In this document: positions 40,288 to 53,158 of the stretch, in pieces
Layout: each line of letters begins with the position of its first letter
Numbering within the stretch: the stretch's first letter is position 1
Assembly: GCF_000003855.2 (NCBI RefSeq)
Contig: NW_003101660.1
Location: forward strand, 310,001 to 374,000
Direction of reading: 5' to 3'
From: Blastomyces gilchristii SLH14081
Taxonomy: Eukaryota > Ascomycota > Eurotiomycetes > Onygenales > Ajellomycetaceae
Length of the DNA: 64,000 nt
Position numbers and translations under genes: made by a program
Notes under the pieces: model-generated
What the model was told of the DNA's origin: nothing
Seen by the model: only the letters and a program-made list of their open reading frames with translations
Database searches by the model: none

Positions 40288-43200
40288 AGCTACTGGTGTT
40301 TAGCTTCTTGCGGGCCGGCGTCAAAAGGGAGAGAAAATGACGATTAAAGCTTCCAAAGGACTAGATCAACCCAAACAACCACTCTAGAAGCTCGCCTCTC
40401 AACATAAGGAACGTCGTGAGCGTGAGGGTTTGGCAGCAAGCAAGCGGGAAGCAGAGTGTAGCTTGGAGCCTTGGAGGAGGTTGGTGACGATGAGCTCATC
40501 CGTCTTGGCAAGCCGGCCCGTGCCATTGTTCTAGAACATCCATCTGTAATTGATGTTCCCTCATATCATATCATTATTCCTTCTCAACAAACACCTATCT
40601 ACTACGTACTTATGCTATTTTGCAGTACGCTTCTTCTAGGGGAACTCTCCTTACATGAGCCTATAATAAAATAAAGAATGGCGCTGTCTTGCAGAAATTG
40701 CGTGATCACGTTGTCTATGCCCAAATCTCGCTCCCCTCTCCCTGCAATTCACCCTTCCACTTTCTTTGCCTATAATTCTTCTACTAGGTGGTGCTGTAGC
40801 TCTTTGTGACAGCGGCCTATGAATAACAATGATTACCTCAACTAATATATAATAGTATATAGCTTCTCCCAAAGCCTCGGGCTAAAAGGAAGCCGCCATC
40901 GCCATGGCTAGTAGTCATACCAGTCGAATTCGGTTTGGGTTCGAGTGCAATGCTACCCTGGCCATGCCAGGGGGCTGGAGGGCCGTCGCAAGCCATATCG
41001 GCGTATCTTATCATTGTGGGGTAACTAGATGTCATGTTCGGGGGAGGGGGGGGGGGGGTAGCAAGATATTGGTCAGGCTGCCAGCCTTACAGTCGAAGTA
41101 GAGTACTTTACTACGCAGAGAATTGGCATTAATATTGATGGAGAGAAGAAACGTGTCTAGGGGAATGCTAGATGAGAGTCATCTAGTTCATCTGGTTCAT
41201 CCAAGCGCCCTATTCCTCATTTCGATGGGCGGAGAAACACGCATCCAGGTACCTAGAAGGCGTCGCAATGGCGCAGAATGTGTTCATCCCTCCCTGGCGC
41301 TATTGAGGGCTTGATGGGCCATGGCTGCAATGAGAATTGGGTTTCAATAGGCCTGCGCACAGAAGTATTTTCCAGCAGCACGGAACTATTGAATTAAGTA
41401 TTCCCCTCGATCTGGCTAAGGTCGTTGCTTGTGGTCGTCTTGTTTTCGCCGCTCAATCACTAGCCACAGGTCTCTCGCAATCGTGGCAGATATGGATGTA
41501 TGGATTGTAAGTTCTCAAGGGAGGTTTTCCACTCGTTTCCACCTGTTCTCACAGTTTCAAGCACTCTCAGCTACAGAAAAATCCAACAAAAGCTGCCCGG
41601 GATTCCCCAACGGTTCCCTCCGCATGCAACACGTGTGCGTTTTATTCACGTACCCAGCATGGGACGCAAAAGGCAGTGGCTAGCGGAATTATGCAGCTAA
41701 ACCAGGACTGGCAGGGAAAATTTAGCCCAGAAATCGCCCAGTCAATCCGGGGTAAGTTAGCAGCTAGCGCTCAGGCAGGGACTGATATTGACAGCAACTG
41801 CTCACCCCTGCTACTACGTAAATATCCATGCTGTGCGAAGTACTCCGTACGGTATATACCATATGATCACTGCTTGGGAAAGGAAAGGAAATAGCACTGA
41901 TGGGTACGATTCTCAGATGTTGTTCTGAGAAATTGCTCTGAAAAATCTTCTTCTTCCTCCTCCTTTCCACCCTCCCATTCCAGAGCATGCAAGCGGAGGC
42001 ATATTAATTATTATTACTCACTTTCATGGTGTGTATGACTCGATTAGCCATAAAAACCTGTGGAGTACAGGCTCTTTGCTAGATGCTTTAGTGGTAGTTA
42101 ATAAGAGGAAGGAGTTGAAACCAGGCATTTTAAGGATGTGATCGCTGCACCTACCTGTCAATCTCATGAATATGTATGATTCTGTTCATCACAGTCCCCC
42201 TTCCCCATTGATACACAATCTCGAGCTGTTATTCTCTATACCAGAGATGACATAGATCAGAATTGTGAACTGTATCTTCTATTCGTCCTCTGTGTAGTAA
42301 CCATTATTATATCCGATTAATAGTCGGAGGACTTGAATAATTAGGTGGTGGCATTAGTCAGACAAGGGTGTGATTACCAAAATCTCCCTGTTTTCAGCCG
42401 CTGTAATTCCATAATAACCACCGCTACAGAATGATTCTGCCCCTGAAGAGTGTGTCATATTCCAACGCAGACTACAGCTCCATCAGCCTCATCCGCATTT
42501 GGAAAAGAAACCACATGTCCCTCGTGTCTGCCTTGTCTGTTTTGAAGAAGGAAGAAAGAAGAAAAGAAAAAAAAAAAAGAAAATCCGGGGAAGAGATGGG
42601 TCATATTTTTGCTACCCATGCCCACCCAACAGCTGGTGATTTCTTATTATTAGCTTAGTTACAGGCTTCAGTTTCCCCAGGCTCCCCAGGCGGCCTCGCC
42701 CGAGCCGGACTTACCCGGCAGCCCTGTTGGAGGTACTTGGCAGCTAGCGCTCATGCTACAAGCCTAAGTGGAGACCCAGCGGGGATCCAGGGCTGAGTGC
42801 TGGTTGGAGAAGAAATGCACGCCTGCGTCCGTCCAGAATTGCGTGGCGCAAGAAACGATTCCCAGCCGATTTCGCCATGGACCGTTGGGCCCCCGTGTCG
42901 CGGCGGGTGGGAAGAAGGAAGGATAAAGGAAAAGAAGAGGGAAAAAAAGCAATTGTTTGAAGGAGGCACCTTCGCACCAATTACAATCGGAAGCAACCAC
43001 GCTTTGACGCAGAATATCGGGTGATACCGCTATCCTGAAGCGAAACAGAAAAAGAAAACACCAAGACGTAACAGGATTTGCTGCTCGAACTGGGTAAGGG
43101 TTTCCAGATACAAGCTAACAGCGACAGCTTCATGCGGGATGTATCAGAAAAGGGGAGGGGGGCCAGCGAGGCTTCCAGGCTGATGTGACTAGGCAAGCTC

Positions 43201-44573
43201 CAGAGGCTCAATCAAGCCCATGGGGTTTTCCGCGCGGCGACTTTTGGAGCATTATTATTGTTATTGCCCCGGGTTGAGAATGGGGAGTTATCTCTCGATA
43301 ACCCGAGCGCATCAAAAAGGGATGTTTTCTTCAAGTGGTGAGACTTCGGCAAGAGCTGTTGTTGTGTTCGCTGTTCGTTGTGCGGCTTCATCTTGACGTC
43401 AGGGAGTATACCGCACACACCGCGCATCCATGGTTGTTACAGGTTCGCAGCGCCGAGTTGCAGTCCTCGAATTCGTTTTAATCCCGCCCGAGCGTTTTTG
43501 TTGGTTGAATTATGGATGAATGAACATTCCTCTAGCCTAGCTTGATTCTAGCCTAGGATTGCGCGACTAACATACCCAGCTCTTCCGAAGCCGCCAGTTT
43601 ACCGAGCTTAAATAAACCCAGTTCGGTTCAGGGATTATTACGAAAGGAAAAAGGGTTCAGGGGGACAGGGGATAAAAAAAAAGAAAGAAAAAGCAGGAAC
43701 AATAATCAAAGTGTTGGGAAATCGAGCACGAGATATATATAAGGATGTCAACATTGGAAGCAACGCTCTAGAACTTCAAAGCTGACTTCATTGATATTTC
43801 AAATATGGGAAGTAGAGCAGCAAAGGATATAGTTATTTACTCCGCCGGGTGTGTCAGAAAATGGCCCCGGAAACGCAGGCTCGACTCGTCGCCTCAGCCA
43901 TGAGTCCATAACTACTCCGTACTCTAGGTATTATTAGTAGTGTCGCTTTCCAAGGGAATACAGCGTAGTTATTATTATTATTATCATTATTAATGAAGGA
44001 CTGGATAACTGATCCTCAACCAACGTGAACCAAGGGAGCCAGCCACCAGACCAGGCCGCTGTTTTGGATGGGAGGCTGCCCCAACCCGACATCGCCCGAG
44101 CTCGGCTTGCCTTCGAGGGCGTTTGCAGCGCATTCGATCCCCGGAATGCCTGGGCTAGTGCCAGCCGTAGAGAACGAGGAGACGCCGAAGACCGCCTAGA
44201 GAAGTCGCTAAAGGGCTCTCGGGAAGGGTGCGGGGACGCTATCTCGTTAGGCTTGCTTGTCCGGAGTACGGAAGTAGCAGGCGGCGGCGATTTATTACTA
44301 AATTTAACGACGGAGCGAGTACCTAGGCATGTAATTAATAATTGTATACGGAATACACAGACAGTAACCTTGCGCCGTTTGTTGTTGTCGTCGTTGTCGC
44401 TGTTGTCACTGTTGTCCGATGCCTTGTTGACTTGTTGTCGAGTTCGAGAAGTAATCACAATATACTCCGTAATAATAATAATAATTATAATAATAATACT
44501 CCCTGGTCCCTATTTCCCCTTCCTCCCTTCTCACTTCCCCACTTCCCCAGACAGAGAGCCAGATGTTTGGCCA
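40288..44573. other. 4.3-kb gene-free region before malic enzyme
   Basis: No gene is supported on either strand; frames are short and motif-free. TACTCCGTA 9-mers occur at 41841-41849, 43913-43921 and 44463-44471, and a G-rich run at 41041-41058. ATT/AAT triplet runs lie near 43970 and 44472. A TATATATAAGG site at 43735 has no clear gene. Part of this is presumably a long upstream region of the malic enzyme gene. Confidence 0.5.
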
Positions 44574-44582
44574 TATAAATAA
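44574..44582 (+). promoter_or_regulatory. TATA box of malic enzyme gene
   Basis: TATAAATAA lies 148 bases before the ATG at 44722, followed by a CT-rich leader (44597-44640), the usual layout of strongly expressed fungal genes. Confidence 0.55.
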
Positions 44583-44721
44583 GCACTCCGGTTACTTTTG
44601 CTGCTCTCTCCTCTCTCTTCCTCCTCCTCTTCCAACCTCTAGCTTTGTGAATGCTCCAAAGAACTTGGCCCAATATCTGTTGCTTTCATCCAGTTCCTCC
44701 TCCTCCTCTTGCTTGCCCATT

Positions 44722-47015
44722 ATGAGTCAAGGTGTCCCCCGTTTCCAGCAGCGCAGTTGCGTCCATTCTTCTGCCCCTGCCAACGCTACTCCTTCGTAAG
44801 CTTCTTCTATCCTACCCAGTCCCCTTCCTCTCTCCTTGCCTTTGTCCGTTAGAGCTAAATATACTCTCTCTCTCTCTCTTCTCTGGCATGTCCTGTTGTG
44901 GAAATAACTTTGCTTTTGCTAACTTGAGACGCACTGAAAACCAAAAAAAACAGAGAGAGCTCCTATGACACCGCAAACCCTGGCTATATCCGCAAATACC
45001 TTCGATCATACGGCTTGACGCCTCCCCGGGTGGAGAGCTATGAGACACAGAAGACTAGATGTATGGATGATTTGCGCGCCTATTTCGCTGTTTGGAGTAT
45101 ATTCGGGGGGATTTTTGGGGGGTCTTGAGGCCGATTTTGCTGACTGACTCATAGGTCTGAGGCAGTTGGCCCTCAAACCAACCTCCATCGACAAGTTCCT
45201 CTACCTCAGCACTCTCCGCAGGAATAACGTCCATCTTTTCTACCGTTTGGTTGTAGACCATCTAAAGGTACGAAGACCAAAATAATGTTGCAACTTGACG
45301 ACATTGGAGGACTCACAGGGCTAACCCCATCCTTACAGGAACTCACACCTTTGATATACACGCCCGTTGTGGGCGAAGCTTGCCAGAGATGGTCCGAAAT
45401 ATATCAGCAACCTGAAGGTAGGAAGCCTTTTTTTTTAAAAAAAAAATTCGTCTCCAAGCCCTTATTCTTTCTTGACATTTATGACTCACTGGTTTTGTTT
45501 TAGGAATGTATATCAGTTACGAAGACAGAGGCAACATTGCAGCTGTCATTCAAAATTGGCCCCAGCCGCATGTCGATATTACTGTTATCACGGATGGCTC
45601 TAGAATTCTTGGCCTGGGAGACCTTGGCATCAATGGAATGGGTATCCCCATCGGAAAGCTTGCCCTATACACGGCCTGCGCTGGTGTCAGGCCGGATGCT
45701 ACTCTGCCTCTAACCCTAGATTTGGGAACGAGCAATAAGGCGTTGAGAGAAGATCCTCTTTATATGGGTAGTCGTCGAGACAAGGTGACCCCTGAGCAAG
45801 AATTGGAATTTATGGATGAACTGATGATCGCCCTGACCGAGAAATGGCCTGGGTAAGAGAAAGATTCCTCGTCTCTCCTTTTGCAATATCTATCTAGGCA
45901 CTTTTGTCTTTGCTAATACGTTACACAGCATTGTCGTGCAATTTGAGGATTTCAAGAACCCATTCCCAGCTCTTGAACGGTATCGCCACAGATTTACCTG
46001 CTTTAACGACGATATTCAGGGAACCGGCGCTGTTATTCTTGCGGGAGTCATGAATGCCGTAAAGCAGTCTGGCATTCCCACCAGAGAGCATAAGGCTGTC
46101 TTCCTTGGAGCAGGGAGCGCTGGTGTTGGTGTTGCCAAACAGATTGTCGACTTCTTCGTTCGCGAAGGAATGACAGAAGACGACGCCAAGGCCTGTTTCT
46201 ACCTCGTTGACACAAAGGGTCTTGTCACGGCTGATCGGGGCGACAAGCTTGCCCCGCATAAGGTTTACTTTGCGCGAACTGATAACCAGGGCCAGCAGTT
46301 GAAGACATTGAGCGAGGTTGTTAATCATGTCAAGCCCACCATGCTTATGGGCCTGTCGACCCTTGGAGGCGTATTTACCCCTGAAATCCTCAGAAGCATG
46401 GCCTCCTTCAGCAAGCGACCCATCATCTTCCCCCTCTCAAACCCCTCCGCGAACTCTGAATGCGACTTCGAAGCCGCCATCACACACACCGATGGTCAGG
46501 CACTATTCGCCTCCGGCTCCCCCTTCCAGCCATTTTCATTTAAAAACTCAGCTGGCCAGACAAAAACCTACTATCCAGGCCAGGGCAACAACATGTACGT
46601 CTTCCCTGGAATTGGTCTGGGAACCATCCTCAGCAAAGCCGTCGAAGTCACCGACAGCATGATCTACGCATCTGCCGAAGCCCTCTCCAAAACCCTTACC
46701 CCAGAGGAACTCGAACATGGCCTCCTCTACCCGGACCTCACCCGCATCAGAGAGGTGAGCGTCGTTGTGGCACGTGGAGTCATCCATGCAGCCCAAGAGG
46801 CCAAGGTCGATCGGGAGACGGGAATCCGCGCGCTGAGCGATGCAGACATGGATGCCTGGATCCGGTCGAAGATGTACGCTCCACATTCTGAGGTTGCGTC
46901 GCTGGAGCGAGAGGTGGGCATCTTGCTTTCGTCGATTGGCCGGCCGAGCTACGGTAGTAATGGCTGGGAGATGGGGTCGGATGAAGATCCCAATGATAAG
47001 GGGGCTAAGTTGTGA
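44722..47015 (+). CDS. NAD(P)-dependent malic enzyme
   Basis: Oxidative decarboxylation of L-malate to pyruvate, supplying reducing power and linking the TCA cycle to pyruvate. Six exons: 44722-44795, 44954-45060, 45155-45267, 45339-45417, 45504-45852 and 45929-47015, 602 residues. All junctions are in phase with GT...AG ends. Motifs are KPTSIDKFLYLSTLRRNNVH, TPLIYTPVVGEACQRW (malic-enzyme signature), ILGLGDLGINGMGIPIGKLA (first nucleotide-binding segment), FEDFKNPFPALERYR with CFNDDIQGTGAVILAG (metal and malate binding), FLGAGSAGVGVA (Rossmann loop) and FPLSNPSANSECDFEAAI. The first 25 residues (QQRSCVHSSAPANATPS) are basic and hydroxylated with few acids. This is compatible with, but not proof of, mitochondrial import. 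Confidence 0.94.
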
Positions 47016-47290
47016 ATATAACGTGCCGGGAACTTTTAATTTCTTTTCTTTTGAAGCTTTCCAATCGCTCAAACCCTCCACCTTACCCCCGCTTACCGTG
47101 ATTGGCACCGTTTCCTTTCGACCCCTGAGTCCTCTAGCGCACCTTTTCCATTTTACCTGCCTCTTTTACCTGCTTCAGATGAGAAGTGACACATGAATGC
47201 ATTGACACATGTGTTTGTTCTTTTCTTCGTCTTGTTTTCCCCAGGTTTACAATTTTGTTTCTGTCTGGCGCATGTTCTCACTCTTCTTCT

Positions 47291-47324
<34 letters not shown>

Positions 47325-47613
47325 CTTGTGTGGGAACACGGCATGGAACAAAAAAGGGAGCATATGCGTCGGGATCATATCATTTCCTTATTTTTGTGTG
47401 CTTTTGTTTATACCCTTGCAAAGGTTCTTTTTTGGTAATTAATTTGATGAAATTTTTTATCTAAGATAGAGATGGATGGATGGTTGGATGGATATGGTTA
47501 TACAGCATACAGGAGTGGTCGGTCAGGGTGGGTTTTGGTAGAATGGCAGATGATGAATGGAAGGCGGTCTTTTTTTTTTCAATTTTAAATTTAATAATAT
47601 CTTTTTTGCAAGA

Positions 47614-47646
<33 letters not shown>

Positions 47647-48394
47647 CATTGAATAAAATGGGATAGGTGCTGCACGATGGTGAACAAATTTGGCACGCGG
47701 TAACTCCGCACATGTGGTAGCTACCACATGCTTTCTACACAGTATGCCTTTTGGCAAAGCTCATGCATGCCTCGATATGCAACTAGATATGCAAGTCATC
47801 GATCACCCTGTCACCCTGTCACCCTGCCGTCTAGAGCGTGAGGTGGGGGGGTAGGTGAGGAGTTCTCGTCCGCTGCCCGCCCACAAACCTCGGTCTGTCT
47901 GTAGAAGGCAAAGTATAGTTATATGTATGTATAGGTATGTATAATTACTATCTATGAAATGGGATGTTGATAAGGTTTTTTTTTTCTTTTTTTTTTTTCT
48001 TTTTTTTTTGCTTGTTTTAGATAGTTGTAAAGTGGGGGGGATGGAGCAGGTAGGAGCTTCAAACTAGTTTATTGTTGTTGTTGTTGTTAATATCACTGAT
48101 TGATATCAGGAATCAACTCTGGTTGTGTTGAAGAGCACATGTATCTGTCTATGTATACGTTTTTTTTTTTTTTCCCTTGTTTTTATATGGTATTATTGTT
48201 TGGGAAACTCATATGAAATGTCGTCATAGCCTTATCGGGAATATATGTTTGTTCGCATGTGATTTTTTTTTTTTGGTCTCTCTATACCCCTGCGCATTAT
48301 TAGCATACTACTATATTTCATATGCAAAAAAAAGTCCCCATTTATTATCACATAGCAATATCATGGAACGAAAATTAAAACCCTTATCAAAGCC

Positions 48395-48438
<44 letters not shown>

Positions 48439-51402
48439 TAGAGCCGTGGCATTATTGATAACTCAAAATGAATTGCGTGATACCTGCCCTTTTCCTTTTA
48501 CCGAATGCCGATCTCGGCCCGCCATGTGCGGCTGGCTATACATATATACCCTCCCAATTGGCCGTTTCTATTCTAAGTTAGTCTGCGGTGTCTGCAAGGT
48601 ACGGAAGAAAATGGAAAATCGAAACGTGCGCCACGAGATTTGTTTGGGATGAAAGAAAAAAGAAAGAAAGAAAAAAAGTTTCTTTTTTTCGCGTAAACCT
48701 ACTTTTTCTCCCCATGTTCGCAGCGGGGTATGATAGATACATAGTATTATCTCGTGCGTACGGAGCATGTGAATTATTGCAAGAGAGGAGAGAGCTCCTG
48801 GGTCCTGACGGGTTAATAATTGTTACACTAGTAGTTATCCAGTTATTAATGTCTATCCCCCCTCCCGCCTGTCCTCACCTGCTGAGTAGGGTAGGGCTTT
48901 GACAGATTGTACATGTATGTACATGTACTTTATTCTTGTTGTCTTGCCGTTGGAATCATAATGAATAGCAGTGGCATGGCATGACATGACATGACATGCC
49001 CTTATTGCAAGATTGCAAGTTTAACAAGCTAGATAGCTTCCCCCCCCCCTGGTAGCAGTGGTATGGTATGGTATGCAGGCATAGGTTCCACCGCGGTCCT
49101 GCTAGCTAGCTAGGTAGACTTGTTCTGAGTTAGCCGGATCTTAGCCGACTCACCGGGATTGGCCACATCACATCTGTACAGAACTGACTCGTATGGTTAT
49201 TGGGATGCGAAGATGGGTCATGGTCATAATGGAAGGATAATGAGTTAAAGAGTGTAAAAGTCTTTAGGGAAATAATGAAAAAGAAAAGTGGATTTTGACT
49301 GGTCATGTTTGAAATCTATTTTCCTCTCGGTGTTTGTTTGCTGGTTCCATTTTAGGTAAAATATCCCTTATTTCATCCGTTTCCCCGCCTTTTGCTAATT
49401 CTATAGGTTATATATATAACTCTTCGCTGTGATACAAACTCATTTCTTAAACAATCCCAATTAGAGCTAGGAGGCATTCTCCTTAGGGGAATATAAGAGG
49501 AGATAGCTCTAGCAAGAGCTTATACCAAGAGCAAAGAGGAAAAAGTGGGCCGCAGAAAGTAGACGGATAGAGGGATAAAGTAAATGGGAAGTCGGAATCG
49601 AAAAAAGGAAAAGCACAAGTAGATGCACTTGCGCAGTGGAAAACGCTTCCCCAAATCCCAACTCCGTATCTTAGCGGTGGCTGGATGATCCGAACACCGA
49701 TATTTGGTTTTGATAGACAGATATGTGTAACCGAGAAATTCAAAGCCTGAAGAGGATATATTTTGCTGGAGAGAACTCAAGTCCTTGTTGGGCTTAGAGT
49801 CGACTATCGGTTCATCACCGCCCGCAAGATCATGATGGTCATGGACTTGAGGTGCAACTTTATCCGCGTGAAAACTATGCAGTAGTCAAGGGTAAGCATA
49901 AGAAAAGCTCTTGTCCTCCGCACCCAGCGATGGGATGCATAACTTGAGTTTCACAATACTTATGTGACCAGATCACTGAGCCTCTCAGTCATCTTCAGAG
50001 TTCATACACCCAGAGTTTGTAGCCTGTGATTCTAAATGAGTTGAGGTGTCTGGTAAGGTAGAGAGTGATATAGATGTAGAAGCAACAGCGCTGAGAATTT
50101 AACATGAGGAAAAAGTTGTTATTGACAGCAGGGAAGCTAAAGATTGTATATAAGATAAGTTACTGGCTTTGACAAATATTTTAACTCACAAGACTCTCTG
50201 CAGGCATCGCAACCAGAAACAACTTCCAGTATAGAATTTGTCCGGGGTGACATGTACTGGGAGTTGTAAACATGGTGACCAGCGCAGCCAACATCGCGGA
50301 AGGAACCCAATTTCCTCGCCTTAGATGCCTAGTATAACATATAATCTTAGGTACCTCTGGAAGTCGCGCGCTGGGTCCCCATTGTCCTAGAAAATTTGCC
50401 ATCTGTCTGTGGTTTGGTTTTTTCCCTTCAAGAAGCCTAATTGAGGGACCTAACATATATTTGCGCCTCTCCCAACCGTAGCTAAACATTGCGCGAAAGC
50501 ACCCTCTTGGCTTCAATCAGCCGTATCAGACGATAATTGAGGAGAAAGGCGGATAACAAGCAAAAGGAAGAGGGAGAAGAATATACAGAAACCCTAACTT
50601 GGAGCAGAGTGGGCGTGCCGTTTTGTCAGCGGGAGAGACGGGCACATGTTACCAAGGTGATAACCTGGTAACATATCAAGATCATTGTTAGCAGGTTCAA
50701 GGGAATAAGTTCGGATGGCAAGAATTGTTGAAATAAGGTATATCACGTGAATTTATTGGTGTAGCTTCGGCCCGGAAAAGCTTAATTTGACAGCGCGGCC
50801 CACTATTGCGCTACTGGCATGGATCGCCGCCGCTAAGTCTTGGGATGCTTGCAATTGAAGTATGTTTTGTCCCAATCCCATAGTAGAGGTTGGCGAAAAT
50901 AGGTAGTTCCCAGTAGCATAATGTAGCTTTTGTAAAACGTGCTTGTCGCCTGTAGAGTTGAGTCTTACACGTAACTAAAAACAAGAGCGGGTCCAAGATT
51001 CTTTTTGTGTGGAGAGGCGGATTGGCGAGCGAAGAGGGCGAGCGAAGAGAGACGGGAGATGGTACCCGGTTGACGTGTACTTTAACACAATTCATGAATT
51101 CATCTTTGCCGAAATAGGGCTGAAGGGGGAGTGTCAAGTTGTTGAAAAATGTTTGACAAGCATTTGTCAAGTAGAAAAGATGATATGGGTAGCCACCCGA
51201 CCGCCACCAGTAGAGCGCCGCCTCCATCCAAGCCTGTGTTGCAAAATATATTTCGTTGTTGTGATCCCGCTCATCTAAACAGTAAGCTGAGCTCTGATTA
51301 TATACATATTATAGGACATGTGGTGTCCGGGTAAAAAACTAAGCATAGAAGTAACATAGTATATTTATACATATTAACATAGAAGCAGTTAAGATTGACG
51401 GG
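47016..51402. other. 4.4-kb intergenic region with long homopolymers
   Basis: No gene is supported. It contains T32 (47293-47324), A29 (47616-47644) and A40 (48396-48435), plus several shorter T-tracts near 47980-48010. 49800-50170 shows transposon-like decay with scattered stops. Frames at 50181-50516 and 50811-51227 on the minus strand have no motif. Confidence 0.5.
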
Positions 51403-52596
51403 TCATGACCCTTCTTCTGACTGGTGCATACCTAAATCGTAGGCGACATGATTCCCACTTCCTATCAATTGATTGCCAACTATCGTAGTTGTGGCTTGGC
51501 CCCGGATAGGAAAGAATCCTTGGTTAATCGCCCCACAAGCTGCGCACGGAAACTCAACCTTCACATCCGCGGACACTTTGGGAGGACGGCGCTGAACGTT
51601 GCGCGCCTGGGTACGACCTTGTGGGGTGGGTTGAGTATCATTATTTCCACTGCCTGAATTTTGGCTTTTATTAGGAGGCGCAGAATTGAGTGCAGTAGGG
51701 ACATGATGAGATCGAGCGACGGTCTCCGGGCTCGGTTGTGGCATGCTTGGTTGAGGCGCAATGCGGCTACTTTCTAGAATGTCGAAGTCAACATCGCCAT
51801 CATCGTGATCAGTGTCGACATCGATCGGCAATATGGGTAAGTTTTGTGACCACTTGTTCACAGCTGGTTCATGTTGTTGCTGTTGCTGCTGCTGCCGCGG
51901 TTGTTGCTGTGGTTGTTGCTGTGGTTGTTGCTGTGGTTGTTGCTGTGGTTGTTGCTGTGGTTGTTGCTGTGGTTGTTGCTGTGGTTGTTGCTGCGGTTGT
52001 TGCTGCGGTTGTTGCTGCGGTTGTTGCTGCGGTTGTTGTTGCAGTTCTTGTTGTGGTGGTTGTGGTTGGGAATTCCCGATGGCGTGATTGGATATATCAT
52101 CCGCTATTGGCCATGTCACGCTAGGAAGGGGCGGACGACCTCGACGTCTACCCTGGTGCATACCTAGCCTCCTTAAAGCGCGATATGTCTGTTTGGGGGA
52201 CACTTCAGTGCCATAATATCGTTTGATAGCTGCCGCAGCCTCTTCGGATGTGACTTTGGTACTGGTATCAAAAAACTTCGGGATTTCATTCATCAGAAAG
52301 GCGAGGCGGGAGACTTGAGCTCGGTGAATGGGTGGTATGGGGGCGTCTAGCGAAGCGCGACAGGAATGGACGTCGGTGACAGAGGTTACGTATGTGTAGT
52401 CATGGCCTGTGCGGCAGATGGCGCGAAACGTACAATCGGAGGATGACCTGCAACCCAAAGCGACGCTCTCCTTGTTGCTTCTGATGACGCACATGTTCCA
52501 GCACTGTTTTATTGATGCTGCACGTACAAATGCTTTAAAAGCATCCAATGACTCGAATAATTGCCTCCTTTGAAGCCCAGTATACATGCCCTCCAT
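51403..52596 (-). CDS. MULE/FAR1-like DNA-binding protein with Pro-Gln3 repeat
   Basis: 397 residues from the Met at 52596 (MEGMYTGLQRRQLFESLDAF); a Met 15 codons upstream (52641) is also in frame. An N-terminal zinc-finger-like domain has the order NMCVIR...ALGCRSSSDCTF...VTDVHSC, with Cys/His spacing like the WRKY-GCM1/FAR1 finger of Mutator-type transposases. Next is a helical segment (EEAAAAIKRYYG...KQTYRALRRLG) and an AT-hook-like RRRGRPPLP. A glutamine-proline tract follows, coded by eleven 12-bp units plus flanks, then a short Cys-containing tail (FPCAACGAINQGFFPI). No DDE catalytic domain follows. It looks like a transposase-derived DNA-binding protein: domesticated, or simply truncated. 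Confidence 0.6.
   Translation of the reverse strand: MEGMYTGLQRRQLFESLDAFKAFVRAASIKQCWNMCVIRSNKESVALGCRSSSDCTFRAICRTGHDYTYVTSVTDVHSCRASLDAPIPPIHRAQVSRLAFLMNEIPKFFDTSTKVTSEEAAAAIKRYYGTEVSPKQTYRALRRLGMHQGRRRGRPPLPSVTWPIADDISNHAIGNSQPQPPQQELQQQPQQQPQQQPQQQPQQQPQQQPQQQPQQQPQQQPQQQPQQQPQQQPRQQQQQQQHEPAVNKWSQNLPILPIDVDTDHDDGDVDFDILESSRIAPQPSMPQPSPETVARSHHVPTALNSAPPNKSQNSGSGNNDTQPTPQGRTQARNVQRRPPKVSADVKVEFPCAACGAINQGFFPIRGQATTTIVGNQLIGSGNHVAYDLGMHQSEEGS
51901..52032 (-). repeat. 12-bp coding minisatellite (11 units, PQQQ)
   Basis: Seven identical units TTGTTGCTGTGG (51901-51984) are followed by four identical units TTGTTGCTGCGG (51985-52032), plus-strand sequence. The two blocks differ by a single synonymous base (Pro CCA versus CCG on the coding strand). 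Confidence 0.95.
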
Positions 52597-53158
52597 TTTA
52601 GACGTGGTTGGTAAAAATATCCTAAGAATCAATTTAGTCATCTAGATATACATCAAACTTCCTTCATAGGTTATACCCATACACACCTAGATCAGAGCTA
52701 AAATAACGTGTTAGACAGGGTGCTTTTATTTATTGCGTAATTCACCACTATCTAGCCGGTTCGAGAAATTCAATGGTCCTGGAGTTCACAACATGAAATA
52801 TAAAGCAAAAGGAGGAAAGCAAATATACGTGCTCAAGTGGCTCTTCTATCCATTTCAAGTCCATCTATCCGCGTTTCAGGGGGGGGAAGGAAGTTGAGTT
52901 TGAGGAATCTCGTTGTTGGCAAGGCGAGATTGAAGCCATCGAAGGCCAAGTTGTGATGTTGTCAAGATGCCGCTAACCTGTTCGGGATAGGTGGACTCGT
53001 TCCAAGGTTGATTAGCTCAGGCTTGGCATTGGCTATCGTTCTTTTGTCTGGCAACAGCTTCAATTTCACCTCTTTTATTGACGAATGCCTCAGCACTCGC
53101 CCAGCTATCCTCATCCTCATCCTATTTATGAAATTTAAATTTGCCGTCGAGGATTACC
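52597..53158. other. divergent intergenic region
   Basis: About 560 bases between the minus-strand MULE-like gene and plus-strand THO7. It presumably holds both promoters. Nothing else is recognised. Confidence 0.5.

Noticed and set aside
43735..43745. TATATATAAGG as a promoter
   Set aside because: No supported gene starts within several hundred bases on the plus strand.
44025..44582. 185-residue frame before malic enzyme
   Set aside because: Ends in Ile repeats from an ATA/AAT triplet tract and overlaps the TATA box; not protein-like.
47153..47464. Poly-Phe/poly-Lys frames downstream of malic enzyme
   Set aside because: Created by a T32 homopolymer.
51901..52032. CRISPR-like regular repeats
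   Set aside because: Units are head-to-tail 12-mers without spacers, inside a coding frame.
51738..52167. Plus-strand Cys-, Val- and Leu-repeat frames
   Set aside because: Antisense readings of the PQQQ minisatellite; the minus frame carries the zinc-finger domain.
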